DNA of 64,000 nucleotides from Paenibacillus sp. USDA918EY (GCF_009870825.1 NZ_WTWY01000006.1:62001-126000); one strand, 5' to 3'; counted from the first letter of the stretch, positions 46,143-55,702 are shown. Notes: generated from the sequence alone by a model not told the origin. Program-made: numbers and translations.

Positions 46143-47630
46143 TTATCTTAAGCGATAGGCCGCGTCGCTCCACAGAAGTTCGTTTTTGAAGCGCTGAACC
46201 GACGTGTCTTTGTCGATGATGACGGCTTCAATGCCGGCCATTTCCGCAAAATCGGCCAAGTTTTCGGCCGTGATCGCGTACGAGAGAACGGTGTGATGCG
46301 CACCGCCCGCCAAAATCCATGCTTCCGCCGATTCGCGCAGGGAAGGCTGCGGTTTCCAAAGCACGCGCGCAACCGGCAGCTTAGGCATCGCTTTCTCGAC
46401 TTTCACGCCGTCCACCACATTGACGAGCAAGCGGAAACGGTGTCCGAGATCCACGAGGGACGCATTGACCGCTTGGCCGTCGCGACCGTCGAATACGAGG
46501 CGGGCAGGGTCTTCCTTTCCTCCGATGCCGAGCGGATGCACTTCAAGCGACGGGCGCGTCGCCGCGATGGTCGGGCACACTTCCAGCATATGCGCGCCGA
46601 GAATCATATGGTTGCCCGGCTCGAAGTGGTAGGTGTAATCCTCCATGAACGACGTATTCTTGTTGTTCGCGAGCACTTTCAGAACCCGCGTCAGCGCCGC
46701 CGTTTTCCAGTCCCCTTCGCCGCCGAAGCCGTAACCGGCTTCCATCAGGCGCTGCACGGCAAGACCCGGAAGCTGCTTCAAGCCGTGAAGGTCCTCAAAC
46801 GTCGTCGTGAATGCGCCGAATCCGCCTTCCTCGAGGAAACGTTTCATCGCGATTTCGATGCGGGCCTGGTACGCAATCGCATCCCGCACCGGTCCGTCGC
46901 TAAGTCCGGCCTGGGTAATCGTATATTGCTCCGCGTATTCGTTCAGGAGCGCCTTCACTTCGCTGTCCGTCACTTCATTCAACACCTGCACCAGATCGCC
47001 GACGCCGTAGCCGTTGACCGACCAGCCGAATTTGATCTGGGCTTCCACCTTGTCTCCTTCCGTTACGGCCACTTCGCGCATGTTGTCGCCGAAACGGGCT
47101 ACTTTCAGGCGGCGGCTTTCGGCAAATGCGACTGCGGTGCGCGTCCAGCCGGCAATGGATTCGCGGACTTCAGGGTCTTCCCAATGTCCGACGACGATTT
47201 TCCGGGCGATGCCGAGACGGGCGCCGATATGGCCGTATTCCCTGTCGCCGTGGGCGGATTGGTTCAGGTTCATGAAATCCATGTCCATCGTTTCCCACGG
47301 AATGTCGCGGTTAAACTGCGTATGCAGATGAAGCAGCGGCTTCTGCAGCTGCGAAAGGCCGGCGATCCACATTTTGGCCGGAGAGAAGGTGTGCATCCAC
47401 GTGATGATGCCCGCGCAGGTTTCATCGCTGTTCGCCTGAATGATCAGGTTGTAGATTTCATCCGGCGTCGTGACGATCGGCTTGAATACGACCGGATATG
47501 TAAAAGAAGCATCCTGATCAAGCTCTTTGGCGATGATTTGCGAATGCGCAGCTACCTGCTCCAACGTTTCGGGTCCGTATAAATGCTGGCTGCCGGTGAC
47601 AAACCAAAATGAGTGCGGTTTCAAATTCAT
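46143..47630 (-). CDS. araA: L-arabinose isomerase
   Basis: 495 residues, first step of arabinose use (L-arabinose to L-ribulose, metal-dependent). The sequence begins [11 protein letters not shown] and has [15 protein letters not shown] and [15 protein letters not shown], all typical of AraA, including the catalytic Glu in F-G-G-E-G and in F-M-E-D-Y-T. AAGGAGGGC precedes the ATG at 47630. Two AraR-like operators lie upstream. It is probably transcribed with araR in part, past the stem-loop. Confidence 0.97.
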   Translation of the reverse strand: MNLKPHSFWFVTGSQHLYGPETLEQVAAHSQIIAKELDQDASFTYPVVFKPIVTTPDEIYNLIIQANSDETCAGIITWMHTFSPAKMWIAGLSQLQKPLLHLHTQFNRDIPWETMDMDFMNLNQSAHGDREYGHIGARLGIARKIVVGHWEDPEVRESIAGWTRTAVAFAESRRLKVARFGDNMREVAVTEGDKVEAQIKFGWSVNGYGVGDLVQVLNEVTDSEVKALLNEYAEQYTITQAGLSDGPVRDAIAYQARIEIAMKRFLEEGGFGAFTTTFEDLHGLKQLPGLAVQRLMEAGYGFGGEGDWKTAALTRVLKVLANNKNTSFMEDYTYHFEPGNHMILGAHMLEVCPTIAATRPSLEVHPLGIGGKEDPARLVFDGRDGQAVNASLVDLGHRFRLLVNVVDGVKVEKAMPKLPVARVLWKPQPSLRESAEAWILAGGAHHTVLSYAITAENLADFAEMAGIEAVIIDKDTSVQRFKNELLWSDAAYRLR

Positions 47631-47669
47631 CTTGTTAGCCCTCCTTAATGGGTACGTATGAGTTCACCA

Positions 47670-47684
47670 ACTTGTACATACATA
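47670..47684. promoter_or_regulatory. AraR operator-like site, araA proximal
   Basis: ACTTGTACATACATA: the left half TTGTAC is perfect and the right half has one change. Its centre is 41 bp from the distal site, about four helical turns, similar to the paired operators of B. subtilis ara promoters. Confidence 0.65.
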
Positions 47685-47710
47685 TATGAGTATAATTTGC
47701 ACTAAATCAT

Positions 47711-47726
47711 ACTTGTACGTACATTT
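47711..47726. promoter_or_regulatory. AraR operator-like site, araA distal
   Basis: ACTTGTACGTACATTT, with the core TTGTACGTACA. A TATACT -10-like hexamer (reverse strand, 47689-47694) lies between the two operators and CATAAT lies upstream, so either way binding would block transcription of araA. Confidence 0.75.
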
Positions 47727-47847
47727 ATCTATGGCTTTATATTATGCCCGCTTCCCCAAAAAAGCAAGCAAAACATTTTTGATCTTTGCGTTTGCAGGCC
47801 GAACCGCTATCATGGAAATATCAAACAGCTTTTAGGAGGGCATGGCC

Positions 47848-48576
47848 ATGACCGACCCGTTTGTCCCCTACTCAGCTTCCCATCTGCTTATGCTTCTTTC
47901 GCTTCTCGCCGCGTCACTTCTGCTTTATGCGTTCCGTTACCGCTTACGCGGCAGCCCGGGCGCCAAAAAGTTGCTCCGCCTTTTCCTGGCCGCGCTGCTC
48001 GCCGTTTCGGAAGCGGTCCTCGATGCGTGGAATATCGCCGAAGGGACGTGGAACCCGAGGTATACGCTGCCTTTGGAGCTTTGCAGCATCACTCTTTTGT
48101 TGTCCGTTGTCATGCTGTTGACACGCGGCCGGCTGCTTTATCAAATTTTGTTTTTCGCCGGGATCGGCGGCGCGCTGCAGGCTCTTTTTACACCCAATCT
48201 GGTTTACGGCTATCCGCATATCCGCTTCTTCCAGTTTTTTATCGCCCATATGCTGATCATATTGGCTTCGCTGTACATGACTTGGGTCGAAAACCATAAG
48301 CCGACCTGGAAATCCGTCGGGGTTGCGATGATTTTTCTCAATATCGCCGCCTTTATCGTCGGCGTGCTGGATTACGTTTTGGACGCCAACTACATGTTTT
48401 TGATGCATAAACCTTCTACGCCGTCCCTGCTTGACGTTCTCGGTCCGTATCCGTATTATTTGCTGGCCGAGGAAGGCATTGCCCTGCTTTTTTTCGCCCT
48501 CATGCAGCTGATCTTTTTCGTTCTCCCGGAAAAATGGCGGCGGAAAAGCGCATTGCGCGGGCCATCGGCCATGTAA
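47848..48576 (+). CDS. YwaF-type (TIGR02206) integral membrane protein
   Basis: 242 residues with about six membrane spans. W-N-P-R-Y-T-L-P-L-E-L-C-S-I in the middle and F-M-L-I-I-L-A-S-type spans are those of the TIGR02206/YwaF group, whose role is not known. I chose the ATG at 47848 over 47842 because AGGAGG lies 8 bases before it. It diverges from araA; no ara site is placed for this direction. Confidence 0.85.
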   Translation: MTDPFVPYSASHLLMLLSLLAASLLLYAFRYRLRGSPGAKKLLRLFLAALLAVSEAVLDAWNIAEGTWNPRYTLPLELCSITLLLSVVMLLTRGRLLYQILFFAGIGGALQALFTPNLVYGYPHIRFFQFFIAHMLIILASLYMTWVENHKPTWKSVGVAMIFLNIAAFIVGVLDYVLDANYMFLMHKPSTPSLLDVLGPYPYYLLAEEGIALLFFALMQLIFFVLPEKWRRKSALRGPSAM

Positions 48577-48668
48577 ACCTCCCGGAGAGGGAACGTCGCT
48601 TAACAGCCTGTTCAAGTACTTTACGGCCCCCGTTCCCTTCCATAACACCTTACGGCTTCGTATCTTCG

Positions 48669-48697
48669 TTGTACGTTTGCCGCCCCGGAATTATAAT
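48669..48697 (+). promoter_or_regulatory. Promoter of cysK
   Basis: TTGTAC (48669-48674), 17 bp, TATAAT (48692-48697), 57 bp upstream of the cysK start. I see no T-box or S-box elements in the leader. Confidence 0.55.
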
Positions 48698-48753
48698 GAT
48701 GGGAAAAGCTTTACCTTTTTTGCGGTTAGAACTCGTAAAGGAGCTTCCCAATC

Positions 48754-49677
48754 ATGACACAGCCCAAAGTGGTACAAAACATCACCGAACTGATCGGCGG
48801 CACCCCCGCCGTCCGCCTGCACCGCCTCGTAACCGCGGAGGACGCCGAAGTGTACGTCAAACTCGAATATTTCAATCCGAGCCGAAGCGTCAAGGACCGC
48901 GCGGCCTTCAACCTGATTGCGCAAGCGGAAAAAGACGGTCTGCTTAAGCCCGGCTCCACGATCATCGAACCGACGAGCGGCAACACGGGCATCGGACTGG
49001 CGATGAACGCCGCCGCCAAAGGCTACCGCGCCATCTTGGTTATGCCGGGCAATATGACGAAGGAGCGCATCAATATTTTGAAGGCGTACGGCGCGGAGGT
49101 CGTGCTGACGCCGGCCGCCGAACGGATGCCGGGTGCGATCCGCAAGGCGCTTGAGCTCAACAAGGAAATTCCGGACAGCTTTATTCCCCAGCAATTCGAA
49201 AACAAAGCCAATCCCGACATTCACCGCCAGACGACGGCATTGGAAATCATCGAACAGATGGATGGCCGTCTGGACGCCTTTGTGGCGACGGCGGGCACGG
49301 GCGGAACGATTACCGGCACCGGCGAAGTACTCAAGGACAAGATTCCGGACATCGGCATCTACGTTGCCGAACCGAAAGGCTCGCCCGTGCTGTCCGGCGG
49401 GCAGCCGGGTCCGCATAAGCTGGTGGGGACAAGCCCGGGGTTTATCCCTCCCATCCTGAACACGAACGTATACGACGAAATCTTTCAGGTGAGCGACGAG
49501 GATGCCATCGGGACCGCCCGCAGGCTGGCGAAGGAAGAGGGCATTTTGGTCGGACCGTCCTCCGGCGCCGCCGTATGGACGGCCCTGCAGGTGGCGCGGC
49601 GGCTGGGGCCGGGCAAACGCGTGTTGTGCATCGCTCCGGATACCGGTGAACGTTATTTCAGCATGGGAATATTTTAG
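48754..49677 (+). CDS. cysK: Cysteine synthase (O-acetylserine sulfhydrylase)
   Basis: 307 residues, PLP fold type II. The PLP-binding lysine is Lys47 in S-R-S-V-K-D-R-A-A. P-T-S-G-N-T-G-I-G is the substrate loop and T-A-G-T-G-G-T-I-T-G the phosphate-binding loop. It makes cysteine from O-acetylserine and sulfide. AAAGGAG precedes the ATG at 48754. A strong terminator follows. Ahead of the gene, GGGAACG and CGTTCCC can pair in the leader, which may or may not matter. Confidence 0.95.
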   Translation: MTQPKVVQNITELIGGTPAVRLHRLVTAEDAEVYVKLEYFNPSRSVKDRAAFNLIAQAEKDGLLKPGSTIIEPTSGNTGIGLAMNAAAKGYRAILVMPGNMTKERINILKAYGAEVVLTPAAERMPGAIRKALELNKEIPDSFIPQQFENKANPDIHRQTTALEIIEQMDGRLDAFVATAGTGGTITGTGEVLKDKIPDIGIYVAEPKGSPVLSGGQPGPHKLVGTSPGFIPPILNTNVYDEIFQVSDEDAIGTARRLAKEEGILVGPSSGAAVWTALQVARRLGPGKRVLCIAPDTGERYFSMGIF

Positions 49678-49707
49678 TTTTGCAAAAAAGCCGCCCCCGG
49701 AGCACAA

Positions 49708-49746
49708 ACATGCCCGGTACCGCCATGGTACCGGGCATGTTTTTTT
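49708..49746 (+). terminator. Terminator of cysK
   Basis: ACATGCCCGGTACC and its exact complement pair around a 5-nt loop, followed by TTTTTTT. Confidence 0.93.
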
Positions 49747-49835
49747 AATACAAGTGTATATAATTCCGGGGTCCCCGCAAAGTACCTGAATCGGCTTCGA
49801 AACCAAAGCCCCGCTTTTGTGCGATGAGGGGTGTT

Positions 49836-50642
49836 TTACGGGAGAGGATGCCGGACCGCATCCGCAGTTCTCTCCGCCGCTTGCTCGTTTTCCTTCACTT
49901 TTTTCAGCTGCGCCACGATGATGATGCTGATGACGACAAGCAAAAACCACGAGCTGATTTTCCCGATGTGCACAAGCCTCCAGGCATGATCCTGATCCGG
50001 GTACTGCCATGCGCCGAAAAAGGTCGAGATGTTTTCCGCCACCCAGATGAAAAAGCCGATCAGGAAAAAGGACAGCACCAGCGGCATGCGAAAGGTTTTG
50101 CCGGCCACGTCGAAGTATACCCAGGTTCTGAAAAATACGACGACCAGCAGCAGCGTCAGCCACCAGCGCAAATCCCATAGGTAATGGTGGGTGAAAAAAT
50201 TCAGGTAGATCAGCACGCTGATCCCGACGGTCCACACCGCCTTCGGCCAGTGGCGGATACGCAGGTTCAAATTGCGCCATGCCTGACAGATGTAACTGGC
50301 CACGCTCGCGTACATAAAGCCGCTGTAAAGGGGCACCCCGCCGATTTTCGTCCAGCCTTCCTCCGGATAAGACCATGAGCCCATGTGTACCTTGTATAGT
50401 TCCAGCACGAGGCCGATGACGTGAAACATGCAGATGACCTTGAACTCATCCCATGTTTCCAGCTTGAACATTAGCATGAGCGCTTGAGCGAGAATGCACA
50501 CCGCCAGAATGAAATCGTATCTGGAGACAAAGGGAATGTGAATCAGCTTCGAAGCCGCGAGCGTCAAAAAGATGACCGCGGGAAAAATGCAGGAGCGGGC
50601 CTGTTGAAGGCCAAAAATGATGAATGTCCGTATCGGGTTCAT
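49836..50642 (-). CDS. DUF817 integral membrane protein (YoaT-like)
   Basis: 268 residues with seven or more hydrophobic spans. E-L-Y-K-V-H-M-G-S-W-S-Y-P-E-E-G and W-V-A-E-N-I-S-T-F-F-G-A-W-Y-type motifs (here A-W-Q-Y-P-D-Q) are hallmarks of DUF817. Function unknown. The ATG at 50642 follows GGAGGGGACT; the longer frame to 50771 has no start signal. It is convergent with cysK and divergent from the SDR gene. Confidence 0.88.
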   Translation of the reverse strand: MNPIRTFIIFGLQQARSCIFPAVIFLTLAASKLIHIPFVSRYDFILAVCILAQALMLMFKLETWDEFKVICMFHVIGLVLELYKVHMGSWSYPEEGWTKIGGVPLYSGFMYASVASYICQAWRNLNLRIRHWPKAVWTVGISVLIYLNFFTHHYLWDLRWWLTLLLVVVFFRTWVYFDVAGKTFRMPLVLSFFLIGFFIWVAENISTFFGAWQYPDQDHAWRLVHIGKISSWFLLVVISIIIVAQLKKVKENEQAAERTADAVRHPLP

Positions 50643-50844
50643 AGTCCCCTCCAAATTAGGTATGTATGGTTCGGCACCGATCGATGAAAGCGGCTGAAAA
50701 CGCCTGCCGCGTTCGGCAACGATTCTCCATGCCGTTTCATCTTCCCGAATGAGAAAGCAAAATTTTAGCATCTTCCCTATGTTATAACTGTGTCAAACAG
50801 GAATGCCAAAAAGGCGCCTGTTAACGATAAAGGGAGTTGGGAAC

Positions 50845-51609
50845 ATGAGCAAGTTGACGGGAAAAACCGCCCTGGTAACGGGCGCCAGCCGCGGAATCGG
50901 ACGTGCCGTCGCGAAACGTTTGGCGGAAGAAGGCGCGCTTGTCGCCGTCCATTACGGGAGCAAGCATGCCGAAGCCGAGGCGATCGTTCAGGAAATCAAG
51001 CAGCAAGGCGGCGACGCGTTTGCCGTCGGAGCGGACCTCCGTTCCATGGAAGGCATTCGGCAGCTGTTTGCTTCGCTGGAAGCATTGATGCAGGAACGTC
51101 TGCAGGACAGCGGCCTCGACATTTTGGTCAACAATGCGGGGGTCGGCCTGCCGATCCCCATCGAAGAGACGACGGAGCAAGCTTTTGACGACGTCGTGGC
51201 CGTCAACGTCAAGGCCCCGTTTTTCATCATTCAGCAGGCGCTTCCCCGTTTGCGGGACGGCGGGCGCATCATTAACCTTTCCTCCGCCACCACCCGAATA
51301 TCCCTGCCTGTCGTTGCTGCGTACAACATGACAAAAGGCGCGATGAATGCGTTGACGCTTTCCCTGGCGAACCAGCTGGGCGTGCGCGGAATTACGATTA
51401 ACGCGATTCTCCCCGGTTTCATCGAGACCGACATGAATGCCGACAGCCTGGCAACCCCGGAAGGCCGGAAATTCGGCGCCGATTTTTCGATTTTCGGGCG
51501 CTGGGGCCAGCCGAAGGATATCGCCGATATCGCCGCTTTCCTCGCTTCGGAGGACAGCCGCTGGATCACCGGTCAGCTGATTGACGCCAGCGGCGGATCG
51601 CATCTGTAA
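50845..51609 (+). CDS. Short-chain dehydrogenase/reductase
   Basis: 254 residues, classical SDR. Cofactor motif T-G-A-S-R-G-I-G, structural N-N-A-G, catalytic Ser in I-N-L-S-S-A-T and Y-N-M-T-K (Tyr and Lys). The end G-Q-L-I-D-A-S-G-G-S is also usual. The ATG at 50845 follows AAAGGGAG. Members of this set reduce sugars, oxoacyl-ACP or other carbonyls; the substrate is not shown by the neighbours. Confidence 0.92.
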   Translation: MSKLTGKTALVTGASRGIGRAVAKRLAEEGALVAVHYGSKHAEAEAIVQEIKQQGGDAFAVGADLRSMEGIRQLFASLEALMQERLQDSGLDILVNNAGVGLPIPIEETTEQAFDDVVAVNVKAPFFIIQQALPRLRDGGRIINLSSATTRISLPVVAAYNMTKGAMNALTLSLANQLGVRGITINAILPGFIETDMNADSLATPEGRKFGADFSIFGRWGQPKDIADIAAFLASEDSRWITGQLIDASGGSHL

Positions 51610-51660
51610 TGGCTGTCTTCATCAGAGCTTGACGATTTGCGCGGGATGAGCCGTAAACCG

Positions 51661-51696
51661 AAAAAATCCAGCACTTCAACAGTACTGGATTTTTTC
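51661..51696. terminator. Bidirectional terminator
   Basis: AAAAAATCCAG / CTGGATTTTTT stem between the convergent SDR and secreted-protein genes. Confidence 0.9.
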
Positions 51697-51705
51697 GCTT
51701 GTGGC

Positions 51706-52227
51706 TTAAGGAATATACTGCTGCACGATTTGTACGACTTTGCCGTCCTTTATGGTCAGGTGGTACGGGAAGCTTTTCATGTCCATCAGCTTGTCGTTGT
51801 TCATGATGGCCACGTATTTATCCAGCGATACCGGCTCGTTCCACTGGATTTCCATGCCTTCGTACGTTCCGTCGTGGTCATACAGCTGCATCAGCACCTT
51901 GGCATCCGGGGCAATCTCGTAAGTCTCCAGCGTCTGATCGTCGTTGACGATGTAATAGCCGTCAGGCGCGCCTCCCAATTCTTCGGCGGCTTCCGGTTCC
52001 CGTTCCTTGAACTTCCGATCGGCCGCGTCGCCTTCATACCATTCGATCGGATCGGCTTGGACGACAAGGTGTCCGTTCTCCTGCTTTATCGAAGAAATCA
52101 AAGCTGTCACTGTGTCCTCGCTCGGAGGAACCGGGGTATATTCCTTGTCCGTTCCGACTGCGCTGGCCGACGTTGTCATAATGAGCAGGGCGATGATGAG
52201 GGTAGCAAACAGCGTGATTTTTTTCAT
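51706..52227 (-). CDS. Secreted protein of unknown function
   Basis: 173 residues. The N-terminus is a clear signal peptide (M-K-K-I-T-L-F-A-T-L-I-I-A-L-L-I-M) with likely cleavage after S-A-S-A. There is no lipobox and no other membrane segment. The mature part is acidic, with short repeats of D-G and a final K-D-G-K-V-V-Q-I-V-Q-Q-Y. AAAGGAG precedes the ATG. I do not recognise a domain. The final strand pattern resembles exported beta-sheet proteins. Transcribed alone. Confidence 0.78.
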   Translation of the reverse strand: MKKITLFATLIIALLIMTTSASAVGTDKEYTPVPPSEDTVTALISSIKQENGHLVVQADPIEWYEGDAADRKFKEREPEAAEELGGAPDGYYIVNDDQTLETYEIAPDAKVLMQLYDHDGTYEGMEIQWNEPVSLDKYVAIMNNDKLMDMKSFPYHLTIKDGKVVQIVQQYIP

Positions 52228-52442
52228 TGAAAATATCTCCTTTAATGGACCAAGTATTTCATTCCATATGATCCATTACCCTGCCGAGTTATTTTCAAAC
52301 CGAATGTTGCAAAAAAAGTTCGAAATGGCTCCGATCGGGCGTGGATCTCTTATAGCTTCACTATAAAACATCCCGCCGCGCCAAATCGTCACAATTAGGT
52401 TACAACCACATCAAATTGTTGTCATGTTCAATGCGCTTTCAA

Positions 52443-53150
52443 TCAGGCTTTCGCTTTGCTGCGCGTCAAAATCGATTTCAGTTCATCCAGCCGGTGGATC
52501 TCATGCGTCGGCACGATTCCCGTCGAGTTCGGAAGACGGTTCGGATTATACCAGCACGTATCGATGCCGACGTTGTTGCCGCCTTGAATGTCCGAGGTCA
52601 AGGAATCGCCGACCATCAGCATTTTTTCCTTGTCGGCGCTGCCGATCTGGGCAAACGCATGCTCGAAAATGCCCGTCTGCGGCTTCTGGAAGCCCGTATC
52701 CTCGGAAACGATCACCGCCTCGAAAAAGTCCTTCAGCGCCGACCGGTTGAGCCGCCCGAACTGCACCTGCTTGATGCCGTTGGTGATGGCCGCGATGCGA
52801 TAGCCGTTTTCCTTTAAATATTGGCATAACTCAAGCGCTCCCTCAAACACAAACGATTGCTCGGAAAGGGATTGAATGTAGCGGTCGCTGATGGCTTGCG
52901 CGTCCTCATTCAGCTTTTGCTCGAGGCAAAACCGCCGGAAACGCTCCACTTTCAGCTCCGTCGAATTGATCAGGCCCTGCTCAAGTTCCTTCCAAAGCCC
53001 TTTGTTGATCCGGTTATAACAATCGGTGATGCCCGCATCCTCCGGATCCAGATTCAAGCTTGCCAGAACGTAAGCCAAGGCGCGTGCCTCGGACATTTTG
53101 AAATCAAACAACGTTTCATCCAGATCGAACAAAATCCACTCGTAAGACAA
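52443..53150 (-). CDS. yjjG: HAD-family noncanonical pyrimidine nucleotidase (YjjG type)
   Basis: 235 residues. HAD motif I is F-D-L-D-E-T-L-F, motif II is A-I-T-N-G, motif III lies near F-Q-K-P, and motif IV is M-V-G-D-S-L-T-S-D-I. G-I-D-T-C-W-Y-N-P is typical of YjjG/YfnB, which remove phosphate from noncanonical nucleoside monophosphates. The start is TTG at 53150 behind GGAAGG. Single gene. Confidence 0.9.
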   Translation of the reverse strand: MSYEWILFDLDETLFDFKMSEARALAYVLASLNLDPEDAGITDCYNRINKGLWKELEQGLINSTELKVERFRRFCLEQKLNEDAQAISDRYIQSLSEQSFVFEGALELCQYLKENGYRIAAITNGIKQVQFGRLNRSALKDFFEAVIVSEDTGFQKPQTGIFEHAFAQIGSADKEKMLMVGDSLTSDIQGGNNVGIDTCWYNPNRLPNSTGIVPTHEIHRLDELKSILTRSKAKA

Positions 53151-53348
53151 GTTGCAAGCCTTCCTTCTATGTAAAATGGGCTTATGTCAGCCTTTATTCT
53201 ATCCTAGTTTAAGGGAAAAGTCGCATTTTATCCACCTTGGGCGGGGACTCTCTATCCGGCTTTTTTCCGTTTCGTCGGCATAAATAAAGCACACAGCCTG
53301 CCGGAAAATCTCCGGCATCCGCCATGCGCTTGTTTTTGAGGATCATCA

Positions 53349-53543
53349 TTACGATTTTCGCTTGAAAACCGCAATGACATCCCTCGAGTGCCCTTGGCCG
53401 GCGTTCGTGTCAAAGCAGGAGACCAATTCCCAGCCTTTCATGCCGTATTCGTTCAGCAAATTTTCGAACTCCTCTTCGTCGACCTTTCCTCCCAAAAAAC
53501 CGCCCGTTTGATATTTGACCGTTTTGTATTCCCAATTCTCCAT
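53349..53543 (-). CDS. DUF4177 protein
   Basis: 64 residues with the signature W-E-Y-K-T-V-K-Y near the start and L-N-E-Y-G-M-K-G-W-E-L-V-S-C in the middle, as in DUF4177. The start at 53543 follows 3 bp after the stop of the small membrane protein gene upstream, so the two are co-translated. Function unknown. Confidence 0.85.
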   Translation of the reverse strand: MENWEYKTVKYQTGGFLGGKVDEEEFENLLNEYGMKGWELVSCFDTNAGQGHSRDVIAVFKRKS

Positions 53544-53546
53544 TAT

Positions 53547-53735
53547 TTAACGCATCCTTCCGTTAGGTGGTTCCAATTTGTCCAGCACCACGATGAGCAG
53601 CGTCGCCAAGGGACCGATCAGCAGCGAAATCAAAAACCAGTTCAGGCCGCTTCGGTTTTTTCCCTGCGCCAAACCGGCGTTGATCAGCGCCAATGTCCCC
53701 CAGCCGACGACATAACCGCCTGTCCCGTTATTCAT
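53547..53735 (-). CDS. Small membrane protein
   Basis: 62 residues. A Gly/Asn-rich N-terminus is followed by a possible first span (V-V-G-W-G-T-L-A-L-I-N-A-G-L-A) and a clear second span (N-W-F-L-I-S-L-L-I-G-P-L-A-T-L-L-I-V-V-L). The charged end is D-K-L-E-P-P-N-G-R-M-R. The ATG at 53735 follows AGGGGGA; a TTG at 53741 is less well placed. It precedes the DUF4177 gene. Function unknown. Confidence 0.75.
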   Translation of the reverse strand: MNNGTGGYVVGWGTLALINAGLAQGKNRSGLNWFLISLLIGPLATLLIVVLDKLEPPNGRMR

Positions 53736-53848
53736 GGTCAAATCCCCCTCATCACTTTTATCACGAAATCCAGATGTATATCCGAAAAAGCCGTTGAAAT
53801 CCGGTCAATACAGTCTCTTCATTCATTATTGTTGTTTTTTTCAATCTG

Positions 53849-54019
53849 CTACATCCTCCGAGATTTTTCTGCCAAATAAATATCCAGCGCCTTAAGCGCC
53901 CGGACGGCAACGCGGATGAACAAAATCATGCACGTTATGCCAAGCGCGGCAAAAGCCAACATGATCAAGAATGGAATAATTGCAAAAATACCGCTGCCTG
54001 TTACCGTAGTAGTATCCAT
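53849..54019 (-). CDS. Small single-span membrane protein
   Basis: 56 residues from the ATG at 54019 behind GGAAGGATAG. After M-D-T-T-T-V-T-G-S-G comes a long hydrophobic segment (about 11-36) with one Cys, then a basic tail R-A-L-K-A-L-D-I-Y-L-A-E-K-S-R-R-M. It lies between two other small unknown genes on the same strand. Function unknown. Confidence 0.75.
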   Translation of the reverse strand: MDTTTVTGSGIFAIIPFLIMLAFAALGITCMILFIRVAVRALKALDIYLAEKSRRM

Positions 54020-54071
54020 AGCTATCCTTCCTCTCGCCTGTGATTTCATGCCTTCGGAGGCTTTTCCCGAA

Positions 54072-54608
54072 TTATTCCATACTGGAATATGCCTCCGTTA
54101 CGGACATCGGAATGAGCTCTTGGTGGAGCATTCCCCCGTTATCTTTCCAGCTCACCTCCATGTGCGACCGGCTTAGGTCCGCTTGCGATTCCGCGAGCTC
54201 CCAATCCGAAACGGTGCCTTTAATGGAGCTGATATGCCAGGCTGCACTGGGAATGTCGATCGATCTACCTTTGCTGGTTTCGGCATAGCTCAGGACGGGT
54301 TTCGGACTTCCTTCACCCGGCCGTTCAAAAAATGCGTAGCCGAAATAATCGTACGGTTTGAAATGATCCGGATCTCCTATGTATCTCAGACTTCCGTTTC
54401 CCCTAAAAATGCCGGAGGCCGTCCGTATGATTTTAAAATCTTCTACCTGCCAATACTTACTTTGACCATTTAACGTAAAGGCTTCCCATTCTTTTCCGCT
54501 ATCCGGGAGTTTGGCGGGTCCGCTTAACCGCGGGATCAGCAAACCAAGCGTCACCCCGTTGGAGGCCAGCAGGAGCACAATAACAACGATATACCACCTT
54601 TTCCCCAT
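54072..54608 (-). CDS. Membrane-anchored protein of unknown function
   Basis: 178 residues from the ATG at 54608, which has GGAAGGAGGAGG upstream. One membrane span at about 5-25 (Y-I-V-V-I-V-L-L-L-A-S-N-G-V-T-L-G-L-L) places the rest outside. The outer part has alternating polar and hydrophobic residues and many aromatics, as in a beta domain. I recognise no family. Together with 53349-54019 it forms a run of small surface or membrane genes in one direction. Confidence 0.75.
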   Translation of the reverse strand: MGKRWYIVVIVLLLASNGVTLGLLIPRLSGPAKLPDSGKEWEAFTLNGQSKYWQVEDFKIIRTASGIFRGNGSLRYIGDPDHFKPYDYFGYAFFERPGEGSPKPVLSYAETSKGRSIDIPSAAWHISSIKGTVSDWELAESQADLSRSHMEVSWKDNGGMLHQELIPMSVTEAYSSME

Positions 54609-54792
54609 CTCTCCCTCCTCCTTCCCCGCATTATAAAGAAAAAACAAAAGTTCCCCGGCCGGATGTCATTAAAAAAACGATTAGAACTTTTCTTTGCAAC
54701 AATTACCCACTATTTTACATGAAAACCTATATCAGGTGAACTAAAAAACGAAACAAATCCGGCAGAATTCGCTTGCCTCGTTTTCCTGGGAA

Positions 54793-54834
54793 AAATAAAA
54801 TGCCCCCATTCCGGAACAACCGAAACAGGGGCAT
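54793..54834 (-). terminator. Terminator of the SseB-like gene
   Basis: On the reverse strand ATGCCCC / GGGGCAT with an inner TTTCGG / CCGGAA pairing is followed by TTTTATTTTT. Confidence 0.85.
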
Positions 54835-54850
54835 ACAATGCATTGACGGC

Positions 54851-55603
54851 TTAGAACGTTTCCTTCAAATAAAACGGCTTGCATTTGCTTTCAAAATAAC
54901 TTTCCAGCCCCGAGCTGCCGTTCAGCTCGACAAACTGCACTGGTGGAAATTGCACCTGTACCGATTCAGCGACCTTCCCCGCTTCGGCAAGGATTTGATC
55001 GCCTTTACCGATGTAACTGATCGCAATCATCGTGCGCGGCGCTTGATCCGTGCGGGGGTTAAACACCTGGGCGTTGTAGGCGCAGATGACGTTTTTCAAA
55101 CGCTCAAACACTTTGCTGAGCTCGTCCAGCAGCTCCGTCGGCGGCTCCGCAGGTGGACCGATCATCGTTTGCGTGTTTTTTTCCACCACATAGGCTTCTT
55201 GGGCGTTAAAGACGGAGCCGTTCAGGATCGCTTCGATTTCCTGCGCGGTAAACTCTTTGCCGAAAGCGGAGCCCGGGTTGAGCAGCAAGTCCGCACCCTT
55301 CGTTAAATTAAAAAAATGCACCGCATTGATCGCCAAATATTGAACAGGCTCTTGAATAAAGGCCTGCATGCGGGTCAAAGAAGAAAATATCGGGATGTAC
55401 CGTTTCCCGTTCATTTCAACGCTCAACAGCTGGATAGACTGCCCTGCGGACAGTTCGGTTTTTTCCTGAACGGGGTTTGTCCCGCCTTGAATCGCGTAAA
55501 TTTCGGAATTTCGGAGTTCGTAATAAAAATCGGGTCTGGCGGAAGGCTCGTTGACGGCTTTGATCAACTTTTCTTCCAGCGTGTTCGTTGCCTCAAAAGA
55601 CAT
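54851..55603 (-). CDS. SseB-like protein (N- and C-terminal SseB domains)
   Basis: 250 residues. The N-terminal part (Y-Y-E-L-R-N-S-E-I-Y, R-Y-I-P-I-F-S-S-L-T-R-M-Q-A-F) and L-L-L-N-P-G-S-A-F-G-K-E-F belong to the SseB N-terminal domain, and the last third matches the SseB C-terminal domain. E. coli SseB was named for enhanced serine sensitivity; its biochemical role is not known. GGGAG precedes the ATG at 55603. Single gene with its own terminator. Confidence 0.88.
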   Translation of the reverse strand: MSFEATNTLEEKLIKAVNEPSARPDFYYELRNSEIYAIQGGTNPVQEKTELSAGQSIQLLSVEMNGKRYIPIFSSLTRMQAFIQEPVQYLAINAVHFFNLTKGADLLLNPGSAFGKEFTAQEIEAILNGSVFNAQEAYVVEKNTQTMIGPPAEPPTELLDELSKVFERLKNVICAYNAQVFNPRTDQAPRTMIAISYIGKGDQILAEAGKVAESVQVQFPPVQFVELNGSSGLESYFESKCKPFYLKETF

Positions 55604-55702
55604 GGTTGATGCTCCCTTCAGGAAAGTATCGGATAAGGACCAATATAAGTAGTGTACCTTTCTTTGGCTGTGAACTAAAGCCCTAATTCCTTTGAATCTG
55701 TT

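Noticed and set aside
48577..48753. Leader of cysK examined for a T-box or SAM riboswitch
   Set aside because: No T-box motif, specifier arm or S-box core is visible. Only a GGGAACG/CGTTCCC pair is present, and it lies partly upstream of the promoter.
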